Shown here: positions 1 to 11,055 of the stretch, piece after piece
Numbering within the stretch: position 1 is the stretch's first letter
Layout of the letters: each line of letters opens with the position of its first letter
From: Rhizomys pruinosus
Lineage: Eukaryota > Chordata > Mammalia > Rodentia > Spalacidae
Direction of reading: 5' to 3'
Assembly: GCA_009823505.1 (NCBI GenBank)
Contig: VZQC01010581.1
Location: 779,609 to 843,608, forward strand
Length of the DNA: 64,000 bases
The notes under the pieces: generated by a model
Database searches by the model: none
The model's input: the letters and a program-made list of their open reading frames with translations, nothing else
Told to the model about the DNA's origin: nothing
Translations under genes and position numbers: made by a program

Positions 1-370
1 CCAGGCTCTAATTTGAGCAATGATACTGAAGGAATAAAGTGTTAACTCCAGGTGTAGAATAGAAGCAACAATACTGTCAATCAAGATGGATGCAAGAAAG
101 GAAGGATATAGAGTGACTTTAAGGTGCACAATATGATAGCAGATTTAAATGTTCAAAGTGATCTATTAAGAGTCTATATACAATGATTGAACTGAGCATC
201 TAAGCTTTACTTATTTTAATGTTTCTTACTAACGGAGAACTTAGAGATAAAGAATGGAAACATGATCAATCAGTAATAATAGTTCAGTAGGTTAACCTAG
301 TGAGTGGGAAGAGAACCACAGGAAATAGTGTCTTGAAAGGCAAATGCAGAAAACATGTAAGAAAGGAGGT

Positions 371-1030
371 AGCACACAGCACACAGCATAACACCAGCAT
401 TCACCAGTGCGTGGCATGAGCACCTGCGTCCTGCACAACAGCAGTGTGTGAAAGAACAGGTGAGCCCTGCCTGCCTTGGTGCTTTGGGCACCCCTGTGCC
501 CCATGGAGGCTCGGTATTACCTGGGACTTTCCAGCTTTCTGGTTCCAGCTTGCATTGTGGGCAGAGTTAGACAAGCACACAGCACACAGCACAACACCAG
601 TGTGTGCCCAGCACATGGCATGAATGGACTTCACCTGCATCCTGCACAACAACAGCGTGCAAAAGACCAGGTGAGCCCTGCCTGCCTTGGTGCTTTGGGC
701 ACCCCTGTGCCCTGTGGAGTCTAGGTGTTACCCAGGACCTTCCAACCTTCAGGTTCTAGTGTGCGAAGTGAGCAGAGTTAGATGCACACACAGCACAACA
801 CCAGTGTGTGTCCAGGTTATGGCATGAGTTGACTTCAACTGTGTCCTGCACAGCAACAGCCTGCAAAAGACCAGGTGAGCCCTGCCTGCCTGGATGCTTT
901 GGGCACCCCTGTGCCCAGTGGAGGCTTGGTATTGCCCAGGACGAGTGTGCTCCCAGCTCCTGTCTTGAGTTGGCCAAAAGGGTACAGGTGCACACGCCAA
1001 CTCTCCACCCCCCCCAGAGGTTCGAGCAGG
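371..1030 (+). promoter_or_regulatory. L1 5' UTR promoter monomers, type 1 (three tandem units)
   Basis: Three tandem units begin near 371, 574 and 783 and are 203-209 bp long. Each starts with a cacacagc-type motif and contains a shared gtgagccctgcctgcc block. Rodent L1 promoters are built from tandem monomers of about 200 bp. In the inverted copy (2590-3058) the same units lie directly upstream of an L1 ORF1, which is why I call them L1 promoter units and not a minisatellite. The third unit is less regular at its 3' end (after about 965). Confidence 0.7.
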
Positions 1031-1114
1031 TGCATTATTAGTGATTATAGTTCTTGAAGCCAACGTTGAGGCACCAGAAGCCAAATAAACAAACAAACAA
1101 GCACATCCACATGC

Positions 1115-1115
<1 letters not shown>
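1031..1115 (+). repeat. L1 5' UTR downstream of monomers
   Basis: This short segment corresponds to the region between the promoter monomers and ORF1 in the inverted copy (about 2440-2530). It shares the ccaacgttga motif and a run of aaac-rich sequence. The L1 is lost at about 1115, where a CA microsatellite and a B1 follow. Confidence 0.6.

Positions 1116-1117
<2 letters not shown>

Positions 1118-1154
<37 letters not shown>
1118..1154. repeat. (CA)n microsatellite
   Basis: Uninterrupted CA dinucleotides of about 37 bp between the L1 5' UTR remnant and a B1 element. It lies at the inner edge of the left inverted arm. Confidence 0.95.
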
Positions 1155-1155
<1 letters not shown>

Positions 1156-1299
1156 TTGGTCTTTTTGAGACAGAGTTTCCATGTGCCACCAGTGTCCTGG
1201 AAAAACTCCCTCTGTCGACCAGGGCTGGCCTTGAATCACAAAATCCGCCTGCCTCTGCCTCCCAAGTGCTAGGATTAAAGGGGCGCCACCACCCCGGCT
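1155..1299 (-). repeat. B1 SINE, antisense
   Basis: Reading the minus strand gives the B1 order: a GCCGGG start, the aggattaaag Pol III box region, the gaggcaggcgg block, and a tail ending in tctcaaaaagacc. It has small indels relative to other B1 copies here. It abuts the L1 ORF1 motif ggtccacattct (1300-1311), which looks like one side of a target-site duplication. Confidence 0.85.
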
Positions 1300-2500
1300 G
1301 GTCCACATTCTTCTAGCTTTCATTAGTTGCACTGAGAAGTCCTCTGTGATTCTGATGGGTTGTTCCTTATATGTAATCTTTTGTTTTTCTCTGTGGCTTG
1401 CGTCTTTTTGAGACAAGTTTCCCTTTCGCCACAGCTGCTGGAAAAACCTCATCTGTAGACCAGGGCTGGCCTTGAACTCACAAAGATCCGCTGCCTCTGC
1501 CTACCAAGTGCTAGGATTAAAGGCGTGCGCCACCACGCCCGGCTGGTCCACATTCTTCTAGCTTTTCATAGTTGCACTGAGAAGTCATCTGTGTTTCTGA
1601 TGGGTTTCCTTATATGTAATTTTGTTTTTCTCTTGGCTTTCAGATTCTTTTCCTTGGTTTTGAGCATCTAGTGTTTTTAGCCATTTAGGAGTGGGGACTT
1701 TCCTTCTGTTTTGAACATCTAGTGTTTTACCAACCTATATGGATGGGGAGTTTCTTTCTTCTGGTCCTGCTTCTGGTTCTATAAGCTTTTGTCTTTTGTA
1801 TGGGTCTTGTCTTTTCAGTTTGGCATAATTTTTCTTCTATTATCCCTATTAACAGATTCTGGTCAATGTGGTGTCTTGGATCTTCTCCCTTCCCTATTTC
1901 CTGTCATGTGGACGGTTTGCGTTTTCTTCCAACGTGTTCCACATTTCCTGGTGGTTCCACTCTTGTGATTTTAAATTTTTTTTTTTTTTTACTTTTTTCT
2001 TTCTTTACTGGATCTTTAGCTGTGCACCCAGTATTCTCAGTCTGATTCTTTTCTCTGCTTCTCCACTTGCTTCTGGACTTTGCCACCTTTCCTGTTGGTT
2101 GGATGATTTTCACTCATTCTCGATTTCTTTGTATTTTCAATTTGGATGGATCTTCTTCAGTTGTTTCCTTTTATTTTTTTTTTTTTTTTTTGGAGTTCTC
2201 ATTTTCCTTTAGTTCTTTTCCAATATGTCCTTTGTCCTTATCTCCTCTAGTCCTTGAGTTTTTCAATCTCTCCCCTTATTTTTCTTTTCCAACGGTTTTG
2301 TCATTATTACCCTCTTGGTTACTTCCTTGAGTTTTTCATTCCTCTCCCTTCAGTTCTCTGATTTCTGAATCATGGTCGCTCAATTGTTTTTAAGGTCGGA
2401 TTGGTTTCCTCCAGGTGTTTTTTTCTTTGTGTCTTTGGCATGTGTATTTGTTTTTTATTTGTTTCTTTGATTCTGGTTCTTCAACGTTGGCCTGCACACA
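1300..2500 (-). pseudogene. L1 ORF1 remnant, antisense
   Basis: On the minus strand this reads as L1 ORF1. An N-terminal lysine/glutamate-rich coiled-coil region (about 2400-2060) is followed by the RNA-binding region, up to the 'AR(R)MW'-type motif at 1300, where the B1 begins. Frameshifts are frequent and homopolymers are extended, for example the T-runs at 1976-1991 and 2175-2192. It is preceded on the minus strand by L1 promoter monomers (3058-2590). It cannot encode a working protein as written. Part is duplicated (1300-1401 and 1545-1640). Confidence 0.8.
1402..1544 (-). repeat. B1 SINE, antisense (tandem duplicate)
   Basis: A second antisense B1 lies 245-250 bp from the first and is joined to the same stretch of L1 ORF1 (1545-1640 repeats 1300-1401). 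B1 plus L1 flank together form a direct tandem duplication, so the two B1 copies are not independent insertions. Confidence 0.85.
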
Positions 2501-3427
2501 ACTATTATCAGTAAGTACTACTGCACCATAGATCTTCTGCAGCTCCATGAGGACCTGGACATGGTGCGGGGGGGGGGGGGGGAAGGGATCCCTACCTGGA
2601 CACACACTGGTTGTTGTGTTGTGTGTGCATCTAACTCTGCTCACTTCGCACACTAGAACCTGAAGGTTGGAGGTCCTGGGGTAACACCTAGGACTCCCAC
2701 AGGGGCCACAGGGTGCCAAAGCATCCAAGGCAGGCAGGGCTCACTCTGGTCTATTTTGCACGGCTGTGTAGTTGCAGGATGCAGGTTAATCCATTCATGC
2801 TCATGTGCTCGGGCACATCACTGGTGTTGCTGTGTGCGTGTGCGTCTAACTCTGCCCACCCAATGCAAGCTTGAACGACAGAAAGCTGGCAAGTCCCAGT
2901 GTAATACCGAGCTCCATGGGGACAGGGTGCCACAACAAACAAAACCCAGGCAGGTCAGCTGTTCTTTTAACATGCTGTTGTGCAGGACGCAGGTGCTCAT
3001 GCCACGCACTGGTGAATGCTGGTGTTATGCTGTGTCGCTTTGTGTGCGACCTCTTTCTTACATGTTTCCTGCCTGCTTTGCCTTTCAAGGGAACACTATT
3101 TCCTGTGGTTTCTTCCCAACTCACTAGGTTAACCTACTGAACTATTATTACTGATTGATCATGTTTCCATTCTTTATCTCTAAGTTCTCCGTTAGTAAGA
3201 AACATTAAAATAAGTAAAGCTTCAGCTGCTATCAGGTTCAATATGTAGTATAGACTCTTAATAGCCCACACTTTGAACATTTAATCTGCTATCATATTGT
3301 GCACCTTAAGTCACTTCTATACTCCTTCCTTTCTTGCCATCTCTTGAATTGACAGTATTGTTGCTTCTATTCTTACACTGGAGTTAACATTTATTCCTTC
3401 AAGTATCATTGCTCAAATTAGAGCCTG
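2420..3427 (-). repeat. Right arm of inverted duplication I
   Basis: This is the reverse complement of 1-1115. It contains, on the minus strand, flank (3427-3060), two to three L1 promoter monomers (about 3058-2590) and the start of the L1 leader. A G homopolymer at about 2568-2582 interrupts the third monomer. Differences from the left arm are mostly small indels. Confidence 0.85.
2590..3058 (-). promoter_or_regulatory. L1 5' UTR monomers, antisense copy
   Basis: Same roughly 205-bp monomers as 371-1030, in opposite orientation and lying directly upstream of the antisense ORF1 remnant. This placement supports reading the tandem units as L1 promoter sequence. Confidence 0.7.
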
Positions 3428-3479
3428 GACACTTCTGAATCACAGACTAGAGTTTAAGCTAAAGAACGCTCAGAACTCT

Positions 3480-4935
3480 GAGGTTAATATCCTTTTATCT
3501 TTTTCTTAAACATATAATTTATTTGTATTTTTTAAAAATCCTAGACTCCCGTGTTCCCACCCATCTCCCCACCCCACTTTGCCACACCAGGAGCTACATG
3601 CCATTCTGCCTCAAACATGCTTTTCATCTCTTTCTCAGTCTTTCTCAATATTCTCCATTGAGGGAGAGTTGACTGTTTGAGCAGAAGTCACTGTTTCAGT
3701 CAGTCTTTGATTGCAGTCCTTTCTTTTTTGTTGTGTTGTGTTTGGATTGATGTTGTTGTTGTTTCCAATATGCCATTAAGCCAACTGCTTTGGACATAAA
3801 GCTCAGTGGGGGGGCCCTACCAAGACAGTATTACAACTATAATTGGCTTAGAATCCCACAAACGATGAGGGAACCATTTTTGTTTGTTTTTCTGGGGACT
3901 GTGTACTCCACTCAGCTATGATTTCCCAGCTCCAACATGTTTCCTGAAAGCTCATGATGTCGTCTTCTTTACTGCTGCATTAGAACTCCATTGTTGTAGA
4001 TGTACCACTTTTCTCTCAATCCCCTCGTCAGTTGAGCAGTCATTTAGGTTGGTTCCGCTCCTTGCTATGTGAAGAGAAACTGAAATAAAACATGGCCATG
4101 CAGTATTCTCTGTGTGGGGTTGAGTCTTGAGGGTGCTCCCCTTTCCCACAAACCTCTTCCGCACTTGGTTAATGCTTTGTTTTTGATTTCTAGCCAGTCT
4201 TCATGGCGTAAGATGGAATCTTACAGAGGTTTTGATTGCATCTCCTTAAGATTTAGTGATGTTGAACACATTCTTAAGGTGTTCTCAGACACTCTTTAAC
4301 TGTCATCCACTTGTGAAGTCTTGTTCAGTTCGTTTGCTCCATCTACTGAGTGGTCATTGTTTCTTTTTTCTCTGTTTTTGAGTGTTTTATATATCTGGAG
4401 AAATCAATGCTCTTGTCATGTATCTGCAGTGAAGGTTCCTCCCACTCTGTGGATTTTTTTTTTTCTTATTCTTTTGTTTTTTTTTTTCGGTCTTTTGGTT
4501 TTTTAATTTTGAGAGTCCCATTTTCAATTGTCAACCTTAATTCGTTTGTGAGCGCTGTCTGATTTACGTAAATTTCTTTTACCTACGGCCTATGTCCTTG
4601 TAGTCTGCTGCCAACATTTCTTCTATCGTCCTTTCAGAGTTGGGGTTTCACATTGATGTGAGGTTTCTTTGATCCATCTGGAGTGTCATTTTGTACAGGG
4701 TTAGAGGTTAGGGGTTTTAAATTTTATTCTTCTACACGTTGTGATCCAGTTTTGCCAATCACCAACTTCGTTGAAGATTGCTGTCTTTTCTCCATTTGGG
4801 GCTTCTTGGCCCCCTGTCAAATATGAGATTTACGGCGAATCGAATTGTTATGTGCTCAATTTGGATCTTCGTGTTTTTTGGTCCTGGGTCAATACCGGAC
4901 TGTTTTTTGTGCCAGGACAGGCTGTTTGTTAAGAT
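3480..4935 (-). pseudogene. L1 3' end (ORF2 C-terminus and 3' UTR), antisense
   Basis: About 3540-3860 matches the L1 3' UTR seen at 11056-11340 and 43780-44090 (ctcagtctttctcaatattc block and a GTT-type simple repeat in the UTR). From 3880 to 4935 the minus strand encodes the ORF2 C-terminal region in several short frames. Single-base insertions and deletions are very dense, far more than in the other L1 copies here. Recognisable L1 sequence fades between 4930 and 5000. The style of divergence suggests uncorrected long-read sequence and not simple age. Confidence 0.75.
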
Positions 4936-6991
4936 CTCTAGGCCCTTTTGTTGAGTGATAGTTGTGAAGCGGTGAGTAGAGTCTCCCCCCCTCGTAGCTA
5001 ATATCGCCGGTGGAAAGCACACATTAACATTGGCATGAATCCAAGGTATGACTTTACATTTTCTTAGCACATATTGATTCTTGGTGTCTTCATTTTCGAT
5101 ATCAAGTACATCTGTATGACTGGGAGTGATTAAAAAAAACTTTATGTTTTATTTGAAGAAAAAAGAGGGTTGGGATTGTTGGAGGGATTGTGGTACATTA
5201 AGATGAGGTTGGGCGGGTGCAGGTGTTGGTGGGGAGGATCAGTGATGGGCAGCTCAGGTAGTGGTCGGTCAACCACGTAACCTCTAACCTGTATGTTGTT
5301 CGCGCCAGCTGGAGAACTGTGGAGAAACGAAACGGTAGGCGAACGTGGGTGGGCAGGATGGAAACTTACCGCAACTCCCCTGAGCAGTCTGCTGTATTTT
5401 ATTTTGGAAAATAAACGCTCTAATGGAATGTCACTATGTAAAACCAGGCGTGGGACCGGCGAAAACAGTCAAAGATGAGGGAAAAATGAGCCGAGGTCGC
5501 ACCAGTTAAGCATTTCAGTGGTGCGGTGAGTCCCAGAGTTAGGGGCTTGAGAAGGGTACACAGTGCGGTGGGCTTGGGCGGCAAACATAAAGCCGCTTGA
5601 GTTGCTGCTTACTTTCATCAAGTGCTTGTTGTCAAAATTTCTGAGGTGCACCACGGAAGTTTAGCGGGTCGGCCTAAGGCTAGTTGGGCCCAGGTGGCGG
5701 GGAGTGGACCCGCTATTATGGCGGGGACTTTTGCCACGCACTGTTCTCACTGGTCTTGGCCTCCTTGCTGCAGGCGAGGGACAAGCTTTGGACGCCACCC
5801 ACAGGCGTGCTACCGACAACAGATACGACAGGTGATGCGGGGGGTTCCCTCTATCGTTGTGTCTCTATTTGTTTGGTTTCCATTGATTTCTTCTGGATAT
5901 ACTGGTTGGGATTGTCTCTGCTATAGGAGAAAGCCGGGCAACATAACAACCAAACAAAACACATTAGTACAACATCATAACATCGTGCTTGACACATGAC
6001 GAGCAGACAGGAGGAGGCCCCCCACCCCAACATGCCCGAAGCACACCAGGGCACCCCCAGCACCACAGGGCACAGGGGGCAAGAACTGGGTTCTGGTAGG
6101 ACGATGGATGGGGGCTCCGGGCGACAATGTGTGAGCCCAGAAAAACAGAAGAAATTGAACGGTATTGCGTTCAAGATCAAGGTAGCCATGCTTTTCGAAG
6201 TCCCCGAGAAAATGGGTAATGGGGCAAAAGCGTCGTGATGGGCTGGGCGGGTCAGTGGCATGGACGTAATGGATGCTAATATTTTGAAGGATGGGACACC
6301 AATGCTATAAAGTTTTATTTCTAGTTTTAGCTTATTGATAATTGATATGAAAGAGAAGAAACAATTTTACAGGGACAGACTGATTTGTTTTTAGTTATCC
6401 CTGATGCTGTGATTTCAAAAATTTTGATTTTCGTTGTGTGATAAAATATAATAAAAAACTCTACCAAGAGAAGGGACAACTTCTAGAAGGGAAAGAGTTA
6501 CGAAGTTTTATTGTTACAGAGGCCTAGAGGGTCCATCATGACGGCAGCATATATATCACTTCAGAAGGAAGCACGAAGACTCCAGCTGGCCGCGAATGGA
6601 AGAGCAGCTGGACGAAGCGAAAAAGACCCTGCGCCATGGAGCTGATGCCCTTCAACAGGCAACCAAGCATACAGGAACCAAGCAGAGCAAGCAAGCAAAC
6701 AAAGGAAGGGTGAGAGAAGATTGCTTGACACCTGAACACCGCGCAAGCGTCGTCCCCCTGCGACGTGCACAGTAGGGCCCACCTACGAAGGTTCGGGACC
6801 CGCCCCACCATACAAACAAACAGAACATCCACGCATATGATGTACCAAAACGTCAGGGAAGTGAAAAACTGAAGCCGATGGAGATACCACGGCGGCTAGG
6901 CAAAACCACCCCATCAAAGGCGGGCCAAGAAGGCGTAGGTGGGGGGAGGGAGGTGACCCGCCATTGAGAGAGAGAAAGAAAAATATCATGG
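4936..6991. other. Unidentified CpG-rich stretch before assembly gap
   Basis: I recognise no gene or repeat family here beyond faint, insertion-laden L1 similarity at its left edge. CpG dinucleotides are common from about 5200 to 6250, unusual beside the CpG-poor remainder of the window. The longest open stretches are short and resemble no protein I know. The stretch ends at a single N (6992). Poor base quality is one explanation for both the CpG excess and the lack of identifiable content. Confidence 0.5.
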
Positions 6992-6992
6992 N
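6992..6992. other. Single-N assembly join
   Basis: A lone N separates unidentified sequence on the left from a poly(A) tract (6993-7009) and L1 ORF1 on the right. One N is typical of a gap-closing join, not a sized scaffold gap. Confidence 0.9.
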
Positions 6993-7020
6993 AAAAAAAA
7001 AAAAAAAAAGAATATGGACC
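6993..7020 (+). repeat. SINE poly(A) tail and target-site duplication
   Basis: Poly(A) at 6993-7009 is followed by agaatatggacc (7009-7020), which opens L1 ORF1 C-terminal sequence. The reverse complement of a near-identical motif (agaatgtggacc) occurs at 1300-1311 and 1545-1556, directly beside the B1 5' ends. This poly(A) is therefore probably the tail of that B1, with its body lying inverted upstream. Confidence 0.6.
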
Positions 7021-7300
7021 AAAATATTCCCTGTGCTAAATGACTTTAGATGCCAACCCAGCTACTACACCCAGCAAAAATGTCAATTATAATTGAAGGA
7101 AAAAGAGGAGTCTTTCAAGACATGAACAAGATGAAAGCATACATGTCTAAGAAACCAACACTTCAGAAAATCCTTGAAGCAATCCAAAGAACAGAGGAAA
7201 AGAGCAACTATCCCTAAGCAATTAAAGAGAGAAAGCAACAAAAGTATAACAGAGTAAATATAAACCTAGACCAAGAATATAGACAAAAAATAAGGTAAAA
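7009..7300 (+). pseudogene. L1 ORF1 C-terminal remnant (older L1)
   Basis: Conceptual translation follows the ORF1 C-terminal domain, including the motifs DMNKMKAYMSKKP and LEAIQRTEEKSNYP, equivalent to the last ~70 residues of the intact ORF1 at 17325-18401. A stop falls after SNYP, earlier than in the intact copy. It begins right after the poly(A)/target duplication and runs into the short ORF1-ORF2 spacer. Confidence 0.85.
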
Positions 7301-7375
7301 AGGAAAAACACATCTCCCAGTAATAACCTTAAATACTAATGGCATAAACTCCCTAATTAAAAGGCGTAGACTGGA

Positions 7376-7491
7376 GTTCCAGGGGAATCCGACACCTTCT
7401 TCTGACCTCCGCGGCATTGCACGTCACAGGTGCACAAACTTGCATGCAGACAGTACATTCATACACATACAGAAATAAAAAAAAATTTTTT
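7376..7491 (+). repeat. 5'-truncated B2 SINE inserted in L1
   Basis: The insert carries the 3' part of a muroid B2-type SINE (gttccaggggaatccgac, then tgcatgcagacagtac, then an A-rich tail). It is flanked by the 16-bp direct repeat aaaggcgtagactgga at 7360-7375 and 7492-7507. The repeat is L1 ORF2 sequence, so this is a clean secondary retrotransposition into the older L1. Confidence 0.9.
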
Positions 7492-8551
7492 AAAGGCGTA
7501 GACTGGAAGAATGGATTAGGAAACTGAATTCTTCTATCTGCTGTCTACAAGAAGCCCATCTCACCCTCAAGGACAGTCACCACCTTAGAGTGAAAGGGTG
7601 GAAAACTATTCCAAGTTAATAGTACCAAGAAACAAGCCAGAGTGGCTATTCTAATATCAGACAAAATAGATCTCAAAGTAAAATTAATCAGAAGAGAGAA
7701 AGAGGGCCATTACATCCTTGTCAAAGAACAATGAACCATGAAGATTTCATAATCCTAAATGTCTATGCATCAAAGTCTGGTGCACCTATAACTTTATAAA
7801 CATTACTCTGCAGGACCTCAAGACACAGATTAATCCTAACACACTAATAGTGGGAGACTTCAACACCCCACTGAGCCCCTTGGATAGATCAACAGGACAA
7901 AAAACAAACATCAGAACTGAATAATACAATACACCAAATGGATCTCACAGACGTCTCCAGAATATTCCACCCAAACACCAGAGAATATACTTTCTACTCA
8001 GCACCTCACAGAACATTCTCCAAAATCGACCACATACTGGGGCACAAAATAAACCTCAACAAATGCAAAAGGAGTGAAATTATTCCATGCATTCTATCAG
8101 ACCATAGTGCTATAAAGCTCAATATGAACAGCAGAATAAGCCCAAATAGCTACAAGAACACATGGAGACTAAACAACACAATCCTGAATAATGAATGGGT
8201 CAGGGAAGAAATAATGAGTGAAATAAGAGTATTCATGGAACTGACCAAAAAAGACAATACAACACAACAAAACCTGTGGGATACTTTAAAAGCAGTCTTA
8301 GGGAAATGTATAGCCTTAAGTGCCCACATAAAAAAACTAGAAAGGGAACAAATAAATGATCTAACACTGTAGCAAAAAACACCTGAGAGACAACAACAAA
8401 TGAACCCGAAACCTAACAGAGAGGAAGAAATAACGAAAATCAGAGCAGAAATCAATGAAATAGAAACAAAGAAAACAATACATAAAATCAATGAATTCAA
8501 AAGTTTATTCTTTGGAAAGCTAAACAAAATAGACAGACCACTAACCCAATT

Positions 8552-8553
<2 letters not shown>

Positions 8554-8608
<55 letters not shown>
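8554..8608. repeat. (GA)n microsatellite within L1 ORF2
   Basis: About 27 GA units replace a normally purine-rich segment of ORF2 between the endonuclease and RT domains. Confidence 0.95.
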
Positions 8609-8611
<3 letters not shown>

Positions 8612-10071
8612 AACATCACAACAGAAAATGAAAAGATCCAGACAATCATCCGGGAATACTTCAAAAACCTCTACCCCACTAAATTTGAAAATCTAAGAGA
8701 AACGGATGAATATTTGAAATCCTGGGAACCAACAAAGCTTAATCAAGAAGATATTGACAGTTTAAACAGACCCATACTATTTGAGGAAATTGAGGATGTA
8801 ATAAAAAAACCTCCCAACTAAAAAAAGCCTGGGCCCAGATGGATTCACAGCAGAATTCTATAAAACATTTAAAGAGGTCCTACAACCATTACTACTCAAT
8901 CTGTTCAGAAGAATACAAACAGAGGGAATTCTCCCAAATTCCTTCTATGAAGCCAGCATCATCCTAATACCAAAACCAGGCAAAGATATAACCAAAAAGA
9001 AAGCTATAGATCCATCTCATTAATGAACATAGATGCAAAAATTCTCAAAAAAATACTTGCAAACCGCATACAGAGCTACATCAAAAAGATCATCCTTCGT
9101 GACCAAGTTGGATTCATACCAGAGATGCAGGGATGGTTCAACATACATAAACCAATAAATATCATAAAACACATAAATGGGCTGAAAGACAAAAACCACA
9201 TGATCATCTCAATTGATGCAGCAAAAGTGTTTGACAAGATCCAGCATCCCTTCATGTTTAAAGTCCTAGAGGGAATTGGACTGAAGGGAACATTCCTCAA
9301 CATCATCAAAGCCATATATAGCAAACCCACTGCCAACATCATCCCAAATGGAGAAAAATTGGAACCATTTCCCTTAAAGGCAGGGACTTGGCAAGGTTGC
9401 CTCTTATTGCCACTCCTCTTTAACATAGTGCTTGAAACGCTTGCTAGGGCAATAAGACAAGGAATTTAAAGGAGTACTAATCAGAAAAGAAAAAGTTAAA
9501 CTATCCCTTTTTGCAGATGATATGATAGTTTACCTAAGCGATGCTAAAAACTCCACAAGAAGACTTCTAGAAATGATCAAGAGTTTCAGTAAAGTGGTGG
9601 GATACAAAATTAACCTGGAAAAATCAGTAGCCTTTCTTTACACCAACAATAAACAAGTGGAGAAGGAATATGAGAAGACTTTTCTACTCACAATAGCCTC
9701 AAAAATAATAAGATATCCAATCAAAATCCCCAAGAGTTTCTTCACAGGCTTGGGAAAAAAAAGTCCTTAAATTCATTTGGAAAAACAAAAGACCCCAAAT
9801 AGCCAAAACAACCCTGAGTGAAAAGAGCTACACAGGGGGGATCTCTATACCAGACTTCAAACTATACTACAGGGCTATAGTCATAAAAACAGCCTGGTAC
9901 TGGCACAAAAACAGACCTGTTGACCAATGGAACAAAACTGAAGATCCAAATCTGAGCACATACAATTTCAGCCATCTCATATTTGACAAGGGGGCCAAGA
10001 AGCCACAATGGAGAAAAGACAGCATCTTCAGCAAGTGGTGTTGGCAAAACTGGATCACCACTTGTAGAAGA

Positions 10072-11055
10072 ATGAAATTAAACCCCTACCTCTCACCCTG
10101 TACAAAAGTCAACTCCAGATGGATTAAAGACCTCAACGTGAAACCCCAAACTCTGAAGGTGATAGAAGAAAAAGTTGGCAGCAGACTACAAGACATAGGC
10201 GTAGGAAAAGACTTCCTAAATCAGACAGCAGCTGCACAAGAATTAAGGTCGACAATTGACAAATGGGACCTCATCAAACTCAAAAGCTTCTGTACATCAA
10301 AAGAAACAATCAAGGAAGTGAAGAGAAATCCCACAGAGTGGGAGGAAACCTTCACTGCAGATACATCTGACAAAGCATTGATTTCCAGAATATATAAACT
10401 ACTCAAAAAACAAAGAAAAAAGAAAACAAACGACCCGCTCAATAGATGGAGCAAAGAACTGAACAGAGACTTCACAAGCGAGGAATTAGAGATGTCTGAG
10501 AAACACCTCAAGAACTGCTCAACATCACTAATCATTAAGGAAATGCAAATGAAAACCACTTTAAGATATCATCTTACTCCAATAAGACTGGCTAGGATCA
10601 AGAAAACAAATGATACCAAGTGCTGGAGAGGTTGTGGGGAAAGGGGAACACTCATCCACTGCTGGTGGGAATGTAAACTCGTACAGCCACTATGGAAAGC
10701 AGTGTGGAGAACCCTTGGAAGACTTGGAATGAACTTGCCACCCGACCCAGCCATACCACTCCTGGGCATGTACCCTCAAGACTCACGCCACCACAGAGAT
10801 ACATGCACAGCCATGTTTATTGCAGCTCTCTTCACAATAGCAAGGAGCTGGAACCAACCTAAATGCCCCTCAACTGATGAGTGGATAGAGAAAATGTGGT
10901 ACATCTACACAATGGAGTTCTATGCAGCAGTAAAGAAAGAGGACATCATGAGCTTTGCAGGAAAATGGCTGGAGCTAGAGGACATCATGCTGAGTGAAGT
11001 AACACAGTCCCAGAAAAACAAACAACAAATGGTATCCCTCATCTGTGGATGCTAG
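10072..11055 (+). pseudogene. L1 ORF2 C-terminal fragment, open for 327 codons
   Basis: A 327-codon open stretch encodes the ORF2 C-terminal third. It includes the cysteine-rich segment [19 protein letters not shown], which has the L1 C-x3-C-x7-H-x4-C spacing. It ends at a natural-looking stop just before the 3' UTR. The element lacks ORF1, endonuclease and RT core through 5' truncation, so it is not autonomous. The frame also reads open, with breaks, upstream to about 9716. The good preservation marks it as a recent insertion. Confidence 0.85.

Larger units (their letters stand above)
1..1115 (+). repeat. Left arm of inverted duplication I
   Basis: Bases 1-1115 reappear as reverse complement at about 2420-3427; base 1 pairs with 3427 and the match runs inward. 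The arm holds about 370 bp of flank followed by L1 5' UTR monomers in plus orientation. The arms differ mainly by scattered one- and two-base indels. The inner part diverges: about 840-1020 is replaced on the other side by a G-run and a short different segment. The arm begins at the window edge, so it may extend further left. Confidence 0.85.
7310..9715 (+). pseudogene. L1 ORF2 remnant, 5' and RT part (older L1)
   Basis: This covers the endonuclease and reverse-transcriptase regions of L1 ORF2. The endonuclease N-terminal motif (LNTNGINSL-like) is at about 7320, split by a B2 fragment. The endonuclease C-terminal part is at 7938-8372, with KIDHILGHK and the catalytic LSDH motif. RT core motifs lie at 9023-9469 ([22 protein letters not shown]) and the catalytic FADD at about 9508. 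Stops, frameshifts and a GA microsatellite (8554-8608) break the frame. It stops at 9715, where a younger L1 is inserted, and resumes at 11388. Confidence 0.9.

Noticed and set aside
371..1030. Tandem ~205-bp units as a satellite or CRISPR-like array
   Set aside because: Units are contiguous without spacers and lie upstream of L1 ORF1 in the inverted copy, so they are L1 promoter monomers; CRISPR is not expected in a mammalian genome.
749..1452. Frames of 135-185 codons on the minus strand
   Set aside because: They run through a CA microsatellite, B1 and L1 monomer sequence and encode repeat-derived runs.
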